This document shows positions 8,347 through 16,374 of a DNA stretch of 64,000 nt, one piece after another. Under the pieces are notes generated by a model. It had not been told where the DNA came from. It did no database searches and worked only from the letters and a program-made list of their open reading frames with translations. A program made the translations under genes and the position numbers. Position 1 is the first letter of the stretch. Each line of letters begins with the position of its first letter. The DNA comes from an uncultured Clostridia bacterium (GTDB taxonomy: Bacteria > Bacillota > Clostridia > Oscillospirales > Ruminococcaceae): assembly GCA_947625375.1 (NCBI GenBank), contig CANQOC010000002.1, positions 1-64,000 on the forward strand, read 5' to 3'.

Positions 8347-8500
8347 TTTCTTCCACACCCCCTGCCCCCTCTCCCTCAGTGAGAGAGAGGGGGTTCCACC
8401 CCACACCCGGCCGTTCACGTTCGTGAACGGCGCGACCACTCCCCTCGAGGGGAGTGGTACTTGGCATGGAGGACACTTGCGCAGGTATATTAAAAGCATG
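8347..8500 (+). repeat. Composite repeat D, copy 1
   Basis: Order: TTCTTCCACACCCCCTGCCC, a CTCTCCCTCA/GAGAGAGGGGG hairpin, the perfect palindrome GCCGTTCACGTTCGTGAACGGC, the hairpin CCACTCCCCTCGAGGGGAGTGG, then GGAGGACACTTGCGCAGGTA and ATTAAAAGCATG. Other copies: 8705-8868, 14731-14888, 34568-34722 (inverted) and 60006-60143. Confidence 0.7.
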
Positions 8501-8704
8501 GGCGGCGTCATACCTTGCTATAAGGAATTCGCTAACGCTCATGCTATTATAGTCTCCTATCCCCCTCTCCCCCTTTCCACATGGAAAGGGGGAACGCGTC
8601 GCCAAAGTTTGGCGAGCCGCCTGACGGCGGGGGAATTTGTACGGCATCATGCGTTGCTATAAGGTGTCGTTTTGTAACAAATGATAAATGCCTCATCTTT
8701 GATG

Positions 8705-8868
8705 TCTCACTATTCTTTTTTCTTCCACACCCCCAGTCCCCCTCTCCCTCAGGGAGAGGGGGTTCCACCCCACACCCGGCCGTTCACGTTCGTGAACAGC
8801 GCGACCACTCCCCTCAAGGGGAGTGGTACTTGGCATGGAGGACACTTGCGCAGGTATATTAAAAGCAT
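8705..8868 (+). repeat. Composite repeat D, copy 2
   Basis: As copy 1, but the first palindrome has one changed arm base (GTGAACAGC) and the second hairpin reads CTCCCCTCAAGGGGAG. It is preceded by a ~45-bp stretch (ATGCCTCATCTTTGATGTC and flanks) that recurs before the copy at 60006. Confidence 0.7.
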
Positions 8869-9232
8869 GAGCGGCAACCTACCTTGCTATAAGGAGTCCG
8901 CCGATGGCGGACGGCTTATCGCGTCACCTTGACGGTGACTCGATTACGCCTGTTCCCCCACCCCTGCCCCTCCCCGGCGGGGAGGGGACGTGAAGGACAC
9001 TTACGAGCATTATGGAAAATTGCAGCGGCGTCCTACCATGTTATAAGGTATTCGCTTCGCTCATACTATTTTAAGACTCCCACCCCCTGCCCCCTCCCAC
9101 ATGGGAGTGGGATTTGCGTTGCTAAGGGTAAACGTGCCGCCTGACGGCGGGGGGAATTGATTGGCAATACAACTTGCCCAAGGCGGCTCCTTTTAATTCT
9201 GTCTTCTGACTTCTCACATCTGTTCTCTGATA

Positions 9233-9340
9233 GGGCGCAGCCCGAGACCGCCAAAGGCGGTCTGAACGAAAATATCGGGAAAACTCCTTCCGGAGTTTTC
9301 CCATTTTTCGTTCGCGCGCTTCGCGCGCAGGACTGCGCCC
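9233..9340 (-). repeat. Cloverleaf repeat element, copy 4
   Basis: Outer arms GGGCGCAG and CTGCGCCC; arm GACCGCC-AAA-GGCGGTC, which replaces GGCAGCC/GGCTGCC yet still pairs; central arm GGGAAAACTCC paired with GGAGTTTTCCC and followed by ATTTTT; last arm GCGCGC-TTC-GCGCGC. It lies 80 bases past the phosphohexomutase stop and may terminate it. Confidence 0.7.
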
Positions 9341-9419
9341 GGTCCTGTCAGAGAGCAGAAGTCAGATTGTCAGATATCAGAAATCTATCTTCTATCCTCC
9401 AACCTCTATCTTCCACCTT

Positions 9420-10922
9420 CTACTCCCCCACCTTCCTGCTGTCGAGGTACTCATACCCCTTAAGGAAGCCGGCGAGCTCGGCGGCAATCTTCTTTACACC
9501 GCCGACCGAGTCGGACTCGATGTTGAGCGGCATCAGCGGCTCGTGGAGAGACAGCCTCAGAAGGAACCAGCCGTCGCCGTGCTCCTTGTCGAGATTGACG
9601 CGCACACCCTCATAGTTTGACGGCGCAAGGCTCCAGCCGGCGCGGGTCAGCGCGAGCGCGGTCAGGTCGTCGATAATCCTCTGCCCGTAAGGCTTGAAGT
9701 CCTCGAGCGAGAGGTTCATTCTGAACTCCGCGCTCTCGGCGGGTTCGCGGAGGGTCTCAATCAGCGACGCGAGCGTGTAACCCTCTTTTCTTGCGCGAGA
9801 AAGCTCGATGATGAGCTTTGTGACGATATACGCGCCGTCGTCGAGGAAGAAGTTTTCCTTGAATGCGCCGTGTCCCGAGGTCTCGATTGCCAAAAGGCTC
9901 TCGGTGCCCTCGGAATTAAGGCGGATTGCCTCGTTGATGACGTTGCGGTATCCGCGGCGGAAGCGGTGGTGCACCCCGCCCTTTTCGGCGATGAATTCGG
10001 CAAGACCCGACGACGTGACCGAGTCGGTGACGATGGTCGTTCCGGGGTGGTCCCTTAAAATCATCGCGGAAAGAATTGCAATAAGGCGGTTGCGGTTGAG
10101 CTCTCTCCCGCCGGGGAGGACGGCTCCGGCGCGGTCGACGTCGGTGTCGAAAATCACCCCGAGGTCGGCGTCAGACTGAATCACGGCCTCGGTAATCGAC
10201 TCCATCGCCTCCTTGTTTTCGGGATTCGGAATGTGATTCGGGAAGCTTCCGTCCGGGTCGAGATAGCGCGAACCCGAAATATCCGCCCCGAGCGGCAGGA
10301 GCACCTTTTCGGCATAGAACCCGCCGGCGCCGTTTCCCGCGTCGACGACGATATGAAGACCGTCGAGCGGCTTATCGCTCCCCGCCGCCGCGCGAATCAT
10401 GTCGGCAAGCCGCTTTGAATAGACGTCCATAAAGCTGTCCTTTGCAACACTGCCCTTTCCGAGACCGGTGTGCCTGTCCGATTCGGCGAGCTTAATCATC
10501 TGGGCGATGTCCGACGCCTCGACGCCGCCCTCGGGTGTGAAGAACTTATAGCCGTTGCGGTTATAGGGCAGGTGCGACGCCGTGACCATGACCGAGCCGT
10601 CGAACATATACCCCTCGGTCTTTGTGGTCATGAACATCGCCGGCGTCGACGCAAGGCCCATGTCGGTGACCTCGATTCCCTCGTCGGCAAGGGTCTCGGT
10701 CATCCACCCGAGAAGCCTTTCGCCCGAAAGGCGCGGGTCTCGCCCGACCGCCACGCGGAGGTTTTTCTTCCCCGTGCGGTCAAAAAGCCAGAGCGCGAAT
10801 CCCCTTGCGATGTCGCGGCATGCCTTTTCGGTGAGGTTGACCTCCTGCCCCTCGACGCCCGCTATCGCGATTCCGCGGATATCGCTCTCGTTCCTGAGCT
10901 TTGAATAATTTTTTCCTGACAT
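9420..10922 (-). CDS. Phosphoglucomutase/phosphomannomutase
   Basis: Alpha-D-phosphohexomutase that interconverts hexose 6-phosphate and 1-phosphate, supplying sugar nucleotides or feeding glycogen-derived glucose-1-phosphate into glycolysis; cytoplasmic. The 500-residue protein shows the four family sites: VTASHLPYNRNG with phosphoserine Ser116, the metal loop DTDVDR at 259-264, the sugar-binding ETSGHGAFKE at 347-356, and a C-terminal phosphate-binding domain. Note SHLP rather than the common SHNP. The start is the ATG at 10922 with CAGGAGGG upstream; an in-frame extension to 11060 lacks a ribosome binding site and crosses the promoter, so I reject it. It is monocistronic with its own promoter. 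Whether glucose or mannose phosphate is preferred cannot be told from sequence. Confidence 0.92.
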   Translation of the reverse strand: MSGKNYSKLRNESDIRGIAIAGVEGQEVNLTEKACRDIARGFALWLFDRTGKKNLRVAVGRDPRLSGERLLGWMTETLADEGIEVTDMGLASTPAMFMTTKTEGYMFDGSVMVTASHLPYNRNGYKFFTPEGGVEASDIAQMIKLAESDRHTGLGKGSVAKDSFMDVYSKRLADMIRAAAGSDKPLDGLHIVVDAGNGAGGFYAEKVLLPLGADISGSRYLDPDGSFPNHIPNPENKEAMESITEAVIQSDADLGVIFDTDVDRAGAVLPGGRELNRNRLIAILSAMILRDHPGTTIVTDSVTSSGLAEFIAEKGGVHHRFRRGYRNVINEAIRLNSEGTESLLAIETSGHGAFKENFFLDDGAYIVTKLIIELSRARKEGYTLASLIETLREPAESAEFRMNLSLEDFKPYGQRIIDDLTALALTRAGWSLAPSNYEGVRVNLDKEHGDGWFLLRLSLHEPLMPLNIESDSVGGVKKIAAELAGFLKGYEYLDSRKVGE

Positions 10923-10952
10923 AATGTTCCCTCCTGTAAGATTGTCAGTATT

Positions 10953-10981
10953 ATTGTAGCACGGTGGGCGGGAAAATGCAA
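10953..10981 (-). promoter_or_regulatory. Phosphohexomutase promoter
   Basis: TTGCAT (10981-10976) and TACAAT (10958-10953) on the minus strand with a 17-bp spacer, 30 bases before the start codon. Confidence 0.75.
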
Positions 10982-11102
10982 GGAGAGGTTTAGGGGGATT
11001 TCTGAATTGTGATTTCTGATTTCTCAATTCTGTTCTCTGCCCTGTCTGCACTTTACCCAAATTTCCCCCTCAATTTCCCCTTAATATCGGTTATTTTCGT
11101 AT

Positions 11103-11131
11103 TTGACATACTTTTAAAAGAGTGGTATGAT
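11103..11131 (+). promoter_or_regulatory. Promoter of the first MATE gene
   Basis: TTGACA (11103-11108) and TATGAT (11126-11131), spacer 17 bp, 53 bases before the ATG at 11185. Confidence 0.8.
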
Positions 11132-11184
11132 TATCGGTGAAGTGCGCGGTGACGCGCTTATTTTCTCATGCAAGGATGTGCAGT

Positions 11185-12588
11185 ATGTCTGAAACAAAAT
11201 CATTCACCGCTTCGCTGAAGGCGTTCTTTTCGCCGAAGGACATGTCGGTCGGGAGTCCGGCGCTTAGAATCGCCGAATTCGCCATTCCGATGCTCATCGG
11301 AAACATCGCGCAGCAGCTTTATAACACCGTCGACACAATCGTCGTCGGAAACTATGTCGGCGACGGCGCAATCGCGGCGGTCGGCGGCGCGGCGCCGGTT
11401 CTTAACCTTATGCTCGCGCTGATGATAGGTCTTTCGACCGGCGTCGGAATTCTTGTGTCACAGTATTTCGGCGCGAAAAACCGCGAAATGCTCTCGACCG
11501 TAATCGGAAATTCAATCACCCTTACGGCCATCGGCTCCCTTATTATCATGGCAATCGGAAGCGTTATCACCTCGCCGCTCCTCACTCTTTTAAAGACCCC
11601 CGAGGGCGACATCTTCCGCTGGAGCCGTGACTACCTTTTGGTCTGTTTCATCGGAATCGTCGGAATGTTCTATTATAACATCCTCTCGGGAATCCTCCGC
11701 GGAATGGGCGACTCGATTTCGGCGCTCGGCTTCCTCCTCATCTCCGCCGTTCTCAATATTTTCCTCGACCTCCTCTTTGTCGCCGGCTTCGGACTCGAGG
11801 TCTTCGGCGTCGCCCTCGCGACCGTTATTTCACAGGGCGTGTCCGCAATCTGCTGCTACATAAAAATGCTCCATATGCGCGAGGTTTTCGACATTAAGCT
11901 CAAGTATTTCAAGATGACCTCAATCACCAAGGAGACCCTCCGCCTCGGAATCCCCTCCGGTCTTACACAGGCGATTTTCTCGGTCGCGATGCTCGTCGTA
12001 CAGCGCCTCACCAACAGCTTCGGCGACGCCGTTATGGCGGCAAACGTCGTAGTTATGCGCGTCGACGGCTTTGCGATGATGCCGAACTTCTCGTTCGGAC
12101 AGGCTATGACGATGTACACCGGACAGAACGTCGGCGCAAAGAAGTTTGACCGCCTTAAGAGCGGCACGGTACAGGGCACCGTCATGGCGGTGTCGGTGTC
12201 GGCGTTCTTCCTTGCGCTTATCCTCCTCTTCGGGCACCAGCTTATGGGCCTCTTCACCGACACCGAGTCGCTCATCGAGATGAGCTTCGGAATGATGTGT
12301 ATTCTCGCGGTCGGATATGTCGCGATGGGCGTGACACAGTCGCTTGCGGGCGTAATGCGCGGCGCCGGCGACACGATGACCCCGATGTGGCTCTCGCTGT
12401 TGACGACCGTCGTGATGCGCGTCCCGCTCGCATATGCCATCGCCGAATTCACCAAGACCGAGGCACTGCCGCAGGGAGACTACCGCTGTATCCCGATATC
12501 CCTCCTCTGCTCTTGGATTTTCGGTATGCTTATCCACGTCGCCGCGTTTATGTCGGGAAGATGGAAAAAGCACCTTCTGGACTACTGA
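11185..12588 (+). CDS. MATE-family multidrug/cation antiporter
   Basis: Twelve-helix efflux pump of the NorM/DinF class in the cytoplasmic membrane, likely exporting cationic compounds in exchange for Na+ or H+. The 467-residue protein begins at ATG 11185, which has AAGGATG upstream; a longer frame from 11137 lacks a site. The MATE N-terminal signature is present (IAEFAIPMLIGNIAQQLYNT, VDTIVVGNYVG), with a second repeated half beginning near LRLGIPSGLTQAIFS. The VOC-family gene follows 52 bases later on the same strand and may be co-transcribed. The substrate cannot be inferred. Two other MATE proteins lie in this window (30852 and 34989); this one has no extra domain. Confidence 0.92.
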   Translation: MSETKSFTASLKAFFSPKDMSVGSPALRIAEFAIPMLIGNIAQQLYNTVDTIVVGNYVGDGAIAAVGGAAPVLNLMLALMIGLSTGVGILVSQYFGAKNREMLSTVIGNSITLTAIGSLIIMAIGSVITSPLLTLLKTPEGDIFRWSRDYLLVCFIGIVGMFYYNILSGILRGMGDSISALGFLLISAVLNIFLDLLFVAGFGLEVFGVALATVISQGVSAICCYIKMLHMREVFDIKLKYFKMTSITKETLRLGIPSGLTQAIFSVAMLVVQRLTNSFGDAVMAANVVVMRVDGFAMMPNFSFGQAMTMYTGQNVGAKKFDRLKSGTVQGTVMAVSVSAFFLALILLFGHQLMGLFTDTESLIEMSFGMMCILAVGYVAMGVTQSLAGVMRGAGDTMTPMWLSLLTTVVMRVPLAYAIAEFTKTEALPQGDYRCIPISLLCSWIFGMLIHVAAFMSGRWKKHLLDY

Positions 12589-12640
12589 TAAATTCACATA
12601 TTCCGCCAAACCGTCCAACAGATAACGAAAGGAGATTATC

Positions 12641-13093
12641 ATGAACATCAAAGAGCTCGGACATGTCGCGTTCAAGTGCCGCGACCTTAAAAAATCCGAG
12701 GCGTTTTATCGCGACGTCCTCGGCATGGAGCGCAAATTCGCGCTTAAATACGGCGACCGCCCCGAAGAAGAGCGCAAGGGAATCGACCCCGAGCGCGAAT
12801 GGATTGTTTATATGAAGGTGAGCGAAAGGCTCTTCCTCGAGCTTTTTGACCCCGAGGGCGCGACAAAGGGCAATCCCCCGGATTGGGACAGCTTTAACTA
12901 TCAGCACCTCGCGCTCATCGTCGACGATATACACGAGGCCGAGAAGTGCCTCTTGGAGCACGGCGCGCCGGTCGACTCTGCCCCCGTCCTCGGAATCGAC
13001 AACACATGGCAGATGTGGTCACACGACCCCGACGGCAACAAAATCGAATTTATGCAGTATACCGACCGCTCGTATCAGCTCGTCGGGAGATAA
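12641..13093 (+). CDS. Glyoxalase/VOC superfamily protein
   Basis: Small (150-residue) metal-dependent vicinal-oxygen-chelate protein. It has the paired beta-alpha-beta-beta-beta modules: LGHVAFKCRDLKKSEAFYRD and VLGMERKF in the first half, and NYQHLALIVDDIHEAEKCLL and DPDGNKIEFMQYT in the second. The potential metal ligands His (GHVAF), His (QHLAL) and Glu (IEFMQ) are present. Family members include lactoylglutathione lyase, dioxygenases and resistance proteins; none can be chosen here. AAAGGAG lies seven bases before the ATG. It follows the MATE pump, and an efflux/detoxification pairing is possible but unproven. Length is normal. Confidence 0.85.
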   Translation: MNIKELGHVAFKCRDLKKSEAFYRDVLGMERKFALKYGDRPEEERKGIDPEREWIVYMKVSERLFLELFDPEGATKGNPPDWDSFNYQHLALIVDDIHEAEKCLLEHGAPVDSAPVLGIDNTWQMWSHDPDGNKIEFMQYTDRSYQLVGR

Positions 13094-13137
13094 TTAAGAT
13101 ATTTTCCGAAAAATTTTGTGCAAAACGAAAAAAATCC

Positions 13138-13166
13138 TTGTAATTTGTCGGGATATGTGATAGGAT
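13138..13166 (+). promoter_or_regulatory. Promoter of the DUF1508 gene
   Basis: TTGTAA (13138-13143) and TAGGAT (13161-13166) with a 17-bp spacer, 32 bases before the ATG; boxes are only moderately close to consensus. Confidence 0.55.
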
Positions 13167-13198
13167 ATTTACATAGAATTTTCTAAGGAGGAAATATC

Positions 13199-13570
13199 AT
13201 GGGAAAATTTGTCATTAAAACGACGTCCACCGGCGTAAAGTTCGACCTTAAGGCGAATAACGGCGAGGTTATCGCGACCAGCGAAGTCTATACCGCCGAG
13301 GCCGCCTGCCGCAACGGCATCGAAAGCGTCAGAAAGTGCTGTGAAGGCGGAATCGAGGACCAGACCGTCGAGGGTTACGAGACCCTTAAGCACCCGAAGT
13401 TCGAGGTCTATACCGACAAGGCCGGCGAGTATCGCTTCAGACTTAAGGCTCGCAACGGCGAAATCATCGCGACCAGCGAAGGATATAAGGCGAAGCCGAG
13501 CTGCCTCAACGGCATTGAGAGCGTAAAGAAAAACGCCCCCGACGCCGAAGTCGTCGAAGAGGCGAAGTAA
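13199..13570 (+). CDS. DUF1508 (YegP-like) tandem-repeat protein
   Basis: A 123-residue cytoplasmic protein made of two copies of the DUF1508 motif: GKFVIKTTSTGVKFDLKANN with GEVIATSEVYTAEAACRNGI, and FEVYTDKAGEYRFRLKARNG with EIIATSEGYKAKPSCLNGI. Each copy ends in IESV(R/K)K. Proteins of this family (YegP, UPF0339) fold as a small two-domain alpha-beta unit; the biochemical role is not established. GGAGG precedes the ATG, its own promoter lies upstream and a strong terminator follows, so it is a single-gene, probably well-expressed unit. Length and repeat number are normal for the family. Confidence 0.92.
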   Translation: MGKFVIKTTSTGVKFDLKANNGEVIATSEVYTAEAACRNGIESVRKCCEGGIEDQTVEGYETLKHPKFEVYTDKAGEYRFRLKARNGEIIATSEGYKAKPSCLNGIESVKKNAPDAEVVEEAK

Positions 13571-13582
13571 TTCAATAAGAAT

Positions 13583-13610
13583 GCCCGAGGGAGCTCCTCG
13601 GGCGTTTTTT
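13583..13610 (+). terminator. Terminator between the DUF1508 gene and pduL
   Basis: GCCCGAGG-GAGCT-CCTCGGGC, a perfect 8-bp stem followed by GTTTTTT. It serves the DUF1508 gene and may also act weakly on the convergent pduL. Confidence 0.9.
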
Positions 13611-13611
13611 A

Positions 13612-14184
13612 TCAGATTTTGACGATTTCGCCGTACTGCTCTTTTCCCGAGCCGACGGCGTTCGACTCGTCGGTGTCGATGTGCATCGCGGTGGCGTATG
13701 ACGGACTTACGCGGCAGACGACGTCGCCGAGGATAGCGCTTCTTTCGGCGGTGTCAATCCTGACCCAGACCTCGTCCTTGTCCTTGACGCCGAGGGTGGC
13801 GGCGTCTTCGGGGGTGAGGTGAATATGTCTCTTCGCGATGATGACGCCCTCGCTGATTTCGATTTCGCCGCAGGGGCCGACGAGCTTACAGGGCGCGCTT
13901 CCGGCGAGGTCGCCCGATTCGCGGACGGGCGCGGTGATGCCGATTGAACGGGCGTCGGTGGCGGAGAGCTCGACCTGTGTCGCCTTGCGGCAAGGTCCGA
14001 GGATTGATACGTTGGGAAGCTCCTTTTTCGGTCCGACGACGGTTACTCTCTCTTCACAGGCAAACTGTCCCGGCTGGGAGAGGTCTTTTTTCTTGGTGAG
14101 GGTGGCGTTTTCGCCGAAGAGGATTTTAAGGTCCTGCTCGGTGACATGAACGTGTCTTGCTGATGTTTCAACGATGAATTTCAT
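13612..14184 (-). CDS. pduL: PduL-type phosphate acyltransferase
   Basis: Interconverts acyl-CoA and acyl-phosphate (acetyl or propanoyl), linking CoA thioesters to ATP formation via acetate kinase. The 190-residue length fits PduL. The two metal-ligand regions are visible: SARHVHVTEQDL near residues 8-19 and AKRHIHLTPEDA near 117-128, with a third His in AMHIDTDESNA near the C-terminus. There is no encapsulation peptide extension and no microcompartment shell gene nearby, so a free cytoplasmic enzyme for acetate formation is most likely; that is inference from context. It has its own promoter and is convergent with the DUF1508 gene. Confidence 0.93.
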   Translation of the reverse strand: MKFIVETSARHVHVTEQDLKILFGENATLTKKKDLSQPGQFACEERVTVVGPKKELPNVSILGPCRKATQVELSATDARSIGITAPVRESGDLAGSAPCKLVGPCGEIEISEGVIIAKRHIHLTPEDAATLGVKDKDEVWVRIDTAERSAILGDVVCRVSPSYATAMHIDTDESNAVGSGKEQYGEIVKI

Positions 14185-14235
14185 AATTTATGTCTCCTTT
14201 ATCTCGTACTGTACTGCATCTACAGCGCTGTAATA

Positions 14236-14264
14236 AGAATAGCACAAGTCGGGGGAGATGTCAA
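14236..14264 (-). promoter_or_regulatory. pduL promoter
   Basis: TTGACA (14264-14259) and TATTCT (14241-14236) on the minus strand with a 17-bp spacer. Confidence 0.75.
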
Positions 14265-14730
14265 GTTAGAAGACAGAGGTTAGAAGTCAGAGGGCAGAAG
14301 TTAGAGATTAGATGATAGAAGTTGGAGGATAGAGGTATGATTTTTGACCGTAGGAGCCCATCGGGGGTGCAAGGAGGACGATTGCGAAGGTATATTAAAA
14401 GCAAGATCGGTGATCTACCTTGTTATAAGGAATTCGCTGCGCGAATGCTATTTTAGCGCCCCACCCCGGCCCTCCCCGGAGGGGAGGGGGTGTGAAGGAA
14501 ACTTAGTGACGATGTATAAGACTGAGAGCGCACCGCACTTCTTTAAAAGGTATTCGCTTCGCTCATACTATTTTAGTCACCCCACCCCGACCCGCCCCTC
14601 AAGGGGCGAGAGTCTGCACCACTAAAGCTTGGATTGCCGCCTATCGGCGGAGGGAAAATGGAGTGCCAACATGCCTTGCTATGATTCACGTTGCAACATA
14701 TGCTAAACGCATCATCTTTGAGGTTTCTCC

Positions 14731-14888
14731 ACTCTTTTTCTTCCACACCCCCTGCCCCCTCTCCACAGTGAGAGAGAGGGGGTTCCACCCCACACCCGGC
14801 CGTTCACGTTCGTGAACGGCGCGACCACTCCCCTCGAGGGGAGTGGTACCGGGCGGGGAAGGACACTTTGGCAGGTAATTAAAAGCAT
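14731..14888 (+). repeat. Composite repeat D, copy 3
   Basis: As the copies at 8347 and 8705, with the GCCGTTCACGTTCGTGAACGGC palindrome and the CTCCCCTCGAGGGGAG hairpin intact; here the text after the second hairpin reads CCGGGCGGGG instead of CTTGGCATGG. Confidence 0.7.
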
Positions 14889-15011
14889 GAGCGGCGTCAT
14901 ACCTTGCTATAAGGTATTCGCTTTGCTCATGCTATTTTTAGACTCCTATCCCCCTGTCCCCCTTTCCACATGGAAAGGGGAACGCGTCGCTCTGGTTTCA
15001 GCTCCTCGGAA

Positions 15012-15119
15012 GGCGCAGTCCTGCGCGCTTTGCGCGCAAACGAAAATATCAGGAAAACTCCTGTCGGAGTTTTCCTGATTCTTTCGTTTCGGCAGCCTTC
15101 GGCTGCCGCGGACTGCGCC
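15012..15119 (+). repeat. Cloverleaf repeat element, copy 5
   Basis: Outer arms GGCGCAGTCC and GGACTGCGCC are perfect complements. Inside are GCGCGC-TTT-GCGCGC, an arm with AACGAAA/TTTCGTT at its base and CAGGAAAACTCC/GGAGTTTTCCTG above, and GGCAGCC-TTC-GGCTGCC. Confidence 0.75.
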
Positions 15120-15458
15120 CTCACGTATCAGTGCTATCAAGCTTTAGATATGCAAACCCCTCCCCGACTGGGAGGCAAACGACGCAATACACTTTGATAT
15201 AACTAATACTTTTAGTGAGCGTCGTTGTGTGTTTTGCATCGCTACACCGAAACTAAGTCAGTTAGGAAACAAGCGGGGGATATGGCGTAATCACGTCACC
15301 TCTAAGGTGACGCGATTAGCCGTCCGCCGCAGGCGGACTCCTTTTAAGCAAAGCATGACTCTGCACAACTTTTCCCCCGCCGTCAGGCGGCAATCCACCC
15401 CTTTGCTATGCAGAATCCCTTCCCATGTGGGAAGGGGGACAGGGGGATAGGAGTCTAA

Positions 15459-15837
15459 AAATAGCATGAGCGCAGCGAATACCTTATTATAGGTGGTAAC
15501 GCGTCGCGCCAGTTTACCCCGCGCCAGCGGCAATCAAATTTTGCCGCCGCAACCCCCTCCCCGTCGGGGAGGGGCAGGGGAGGGGGAATGGGCGTAATCG
15601 CGTCACCGCTAAGGTGACGCGATTAGCCGTCCGCCGTTGGCAGACTCCTTAAAGAAAAGTGTAGCAACGCTTTCGCTTTATACAGCGTTACTTAGTTTCC
15701 TCCGCGCTCCCTCCCCTTCGGGGAGGGTCGGGGTGGGGCACTAAAATAGCATGAGCGCAGCGAATACCTTATTATAGGTGGTAACGCGTCGCGCCAGTTT
15801 ACCCCGCGCCAGCGGCAATCAAATTTTGCCGCCGCAA
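15459..15837 (+). repeat. Exact 94-bp direct repeat pair
   Basis: Bases 15459-15552 and 15744-15837 read identically by eye, from AAATAGCATGAGCGCAGCGA to TTTTGCCGCCGCAA. The 191 bases between them hold another hairpin set. The lack of any difference points to a recent duplication. Confidence 0.75.
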
Positions 15838-15932
15838 TCCCCTCCGCTCCCGGGAGGGTCGGTGTGTGGCACTAAAATAGCTTTCTCGCAGCGATTGCCT
15901 TATTTGCTTCTCCTCCCTTCCCTCTCCCACGC

Positions 15933-15960
15933 AAAAGCGGCAGAGCCTCTGCCCTGCCGC
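15933..15960 (-). terminator. Terminator at the end of the opp operon
   Basis: Minus strand: GCGGCAG (15960-15954) and CTGCCGC (15943-15937) followed by TTTTGC, directly after the DUF3899 gene. Confidence 0.8.
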
Positions 15961-15966
15961 CAAAAG

Positions 15967-16374
15967 TTATCCTACCGCAGCGTAAATCACAAGCGTCAGC
16001 ACGGCGATGCCGAGATACACCGCGCCGGCAAGCAACAGGCCGTCCGCGGGTTTGCGTGACGCTTCCTTGCGCTCACAGTATTTATAAAGGTCTTCCTTTT
16101 CGCCGCTCTTGAGCGCGGGAATAAAGGTCTGTAGCGTCGACTTTATCCCGAAACCCATGACGTCGAAGACGCCCTTGTTCCGTATCGCCTTGAGTCCGCC
16201 GACTCCGAGCAAGAACACCGACGGCACAAACGCCGCGTCGCAGAGACAATGAAGTATCAGAACCGCCCCAGTCTCAATCTCGGAGAAGCGCGAGAGATTC
16301 AGCGAAAATATCAGAACCGCGGCTATCCCGCCGGCAAAAAGCGACGCGAAAAAGCTCCTTCTGAGCTCAGACAT
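15967..16374 (-). CDS. DUF3899 membrane protein
   Basis: A 135-residue protein with an N-terminal pair of membrane helices (about 8-27 and 38-58) and a C-terminal helix (about 113-132). The central [20 protein letters not shown] followed by [14 protein letters not shown] matches the DUF3899 pattern of an SDAxFVPG-type helix and a GxFDxxxYG segment. The function of the family is unknown. The start chosen is ATG 16374, which overlaps the end of oppF by eight bases, the same overlap seen between oppD and oppF; the much longer frame upstream only shadows oppF. As the last gene before the operon terminator it is probably made together with the peptide importer. Confidence 0.8.
   Translation of the reverse strand: MSELRRSFFASLFAGGIAAVLIFSLNLSRFSEIETGAVLILHCLCDAAFVPSVFLLGVGGLKAIRNKGVFDVMGFGIKSTLQTFIPALKSGEKEDLYKYCERKEASRKPADGLLLAGAVYLGIAVLTLVIYAAVG

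Larger units (their letters stand above)
7699..9419. repeat. Repeat-filled intergenic region between the esterase and phosphohexomutase genes
   Basis: No gene supported in about 1.7 kb. A purine-rich tract (7699-7733) is followed by ATTCGCTTCGCTCATGCTA units (near 7795, 8030, 8158, 8526, 9050), hairpins of the CCCTCCCACATGGGAGGG and CCCCTTTCCACATGGAAAGGGG kinds, two copies of a ~155-bp composite unit (8347-8500 and 8705-8868), two cloverleaf elements, the second copy of the 88-bp unit (9155-9242) and a pyrimidine-rich tract (9360-9425). Confidence 0.7.
14265..15932. repeat. Repeat-filled intergenic region between pduL and the opp operon
   Basis: No gene supported in about 1.7 kb. It begins with a purine-rich tract of AGAAGT/AGAGG words (to 14337), then ATTCGCTTCGCTCATGCTA units (near 14433, 14550, 14915 and, inverted, 15465 and 15750), composite repeat D copy 3, a cloverleaf element, GTCCGCC/GGCGGAC with CGTCACC/GGTGACG hairpin pairs in inverted orientation (15290-15345, 15598-15650), and an exact 94-bp direct repeat (15459-15552 and 15744-15837). 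Confidence 0.7.

Noticed and set aside
8195..8650. Pro/Gly/Arg-rich open frames in the repeat tracts
   Set aside because: Their translations (PLPHGRG, SLSEREG and similar) arise from the hairpin repeats read in any frame and recur wherever the repeats occur.
5240..9360. Possible CRISPR array
   Set aside because: Repeats are dense, but spacing and length are irregular, both orientations occur, spacers are themselves repeats, and no cas gene is present.
10923..11060. N-terminal extension of the phosphohexomutase frame
   Set aside because: The upstream stretch covers the promoter boxes, while the ATG at 10922 has a strong ribosome binding site and the family's normal N-terminus.
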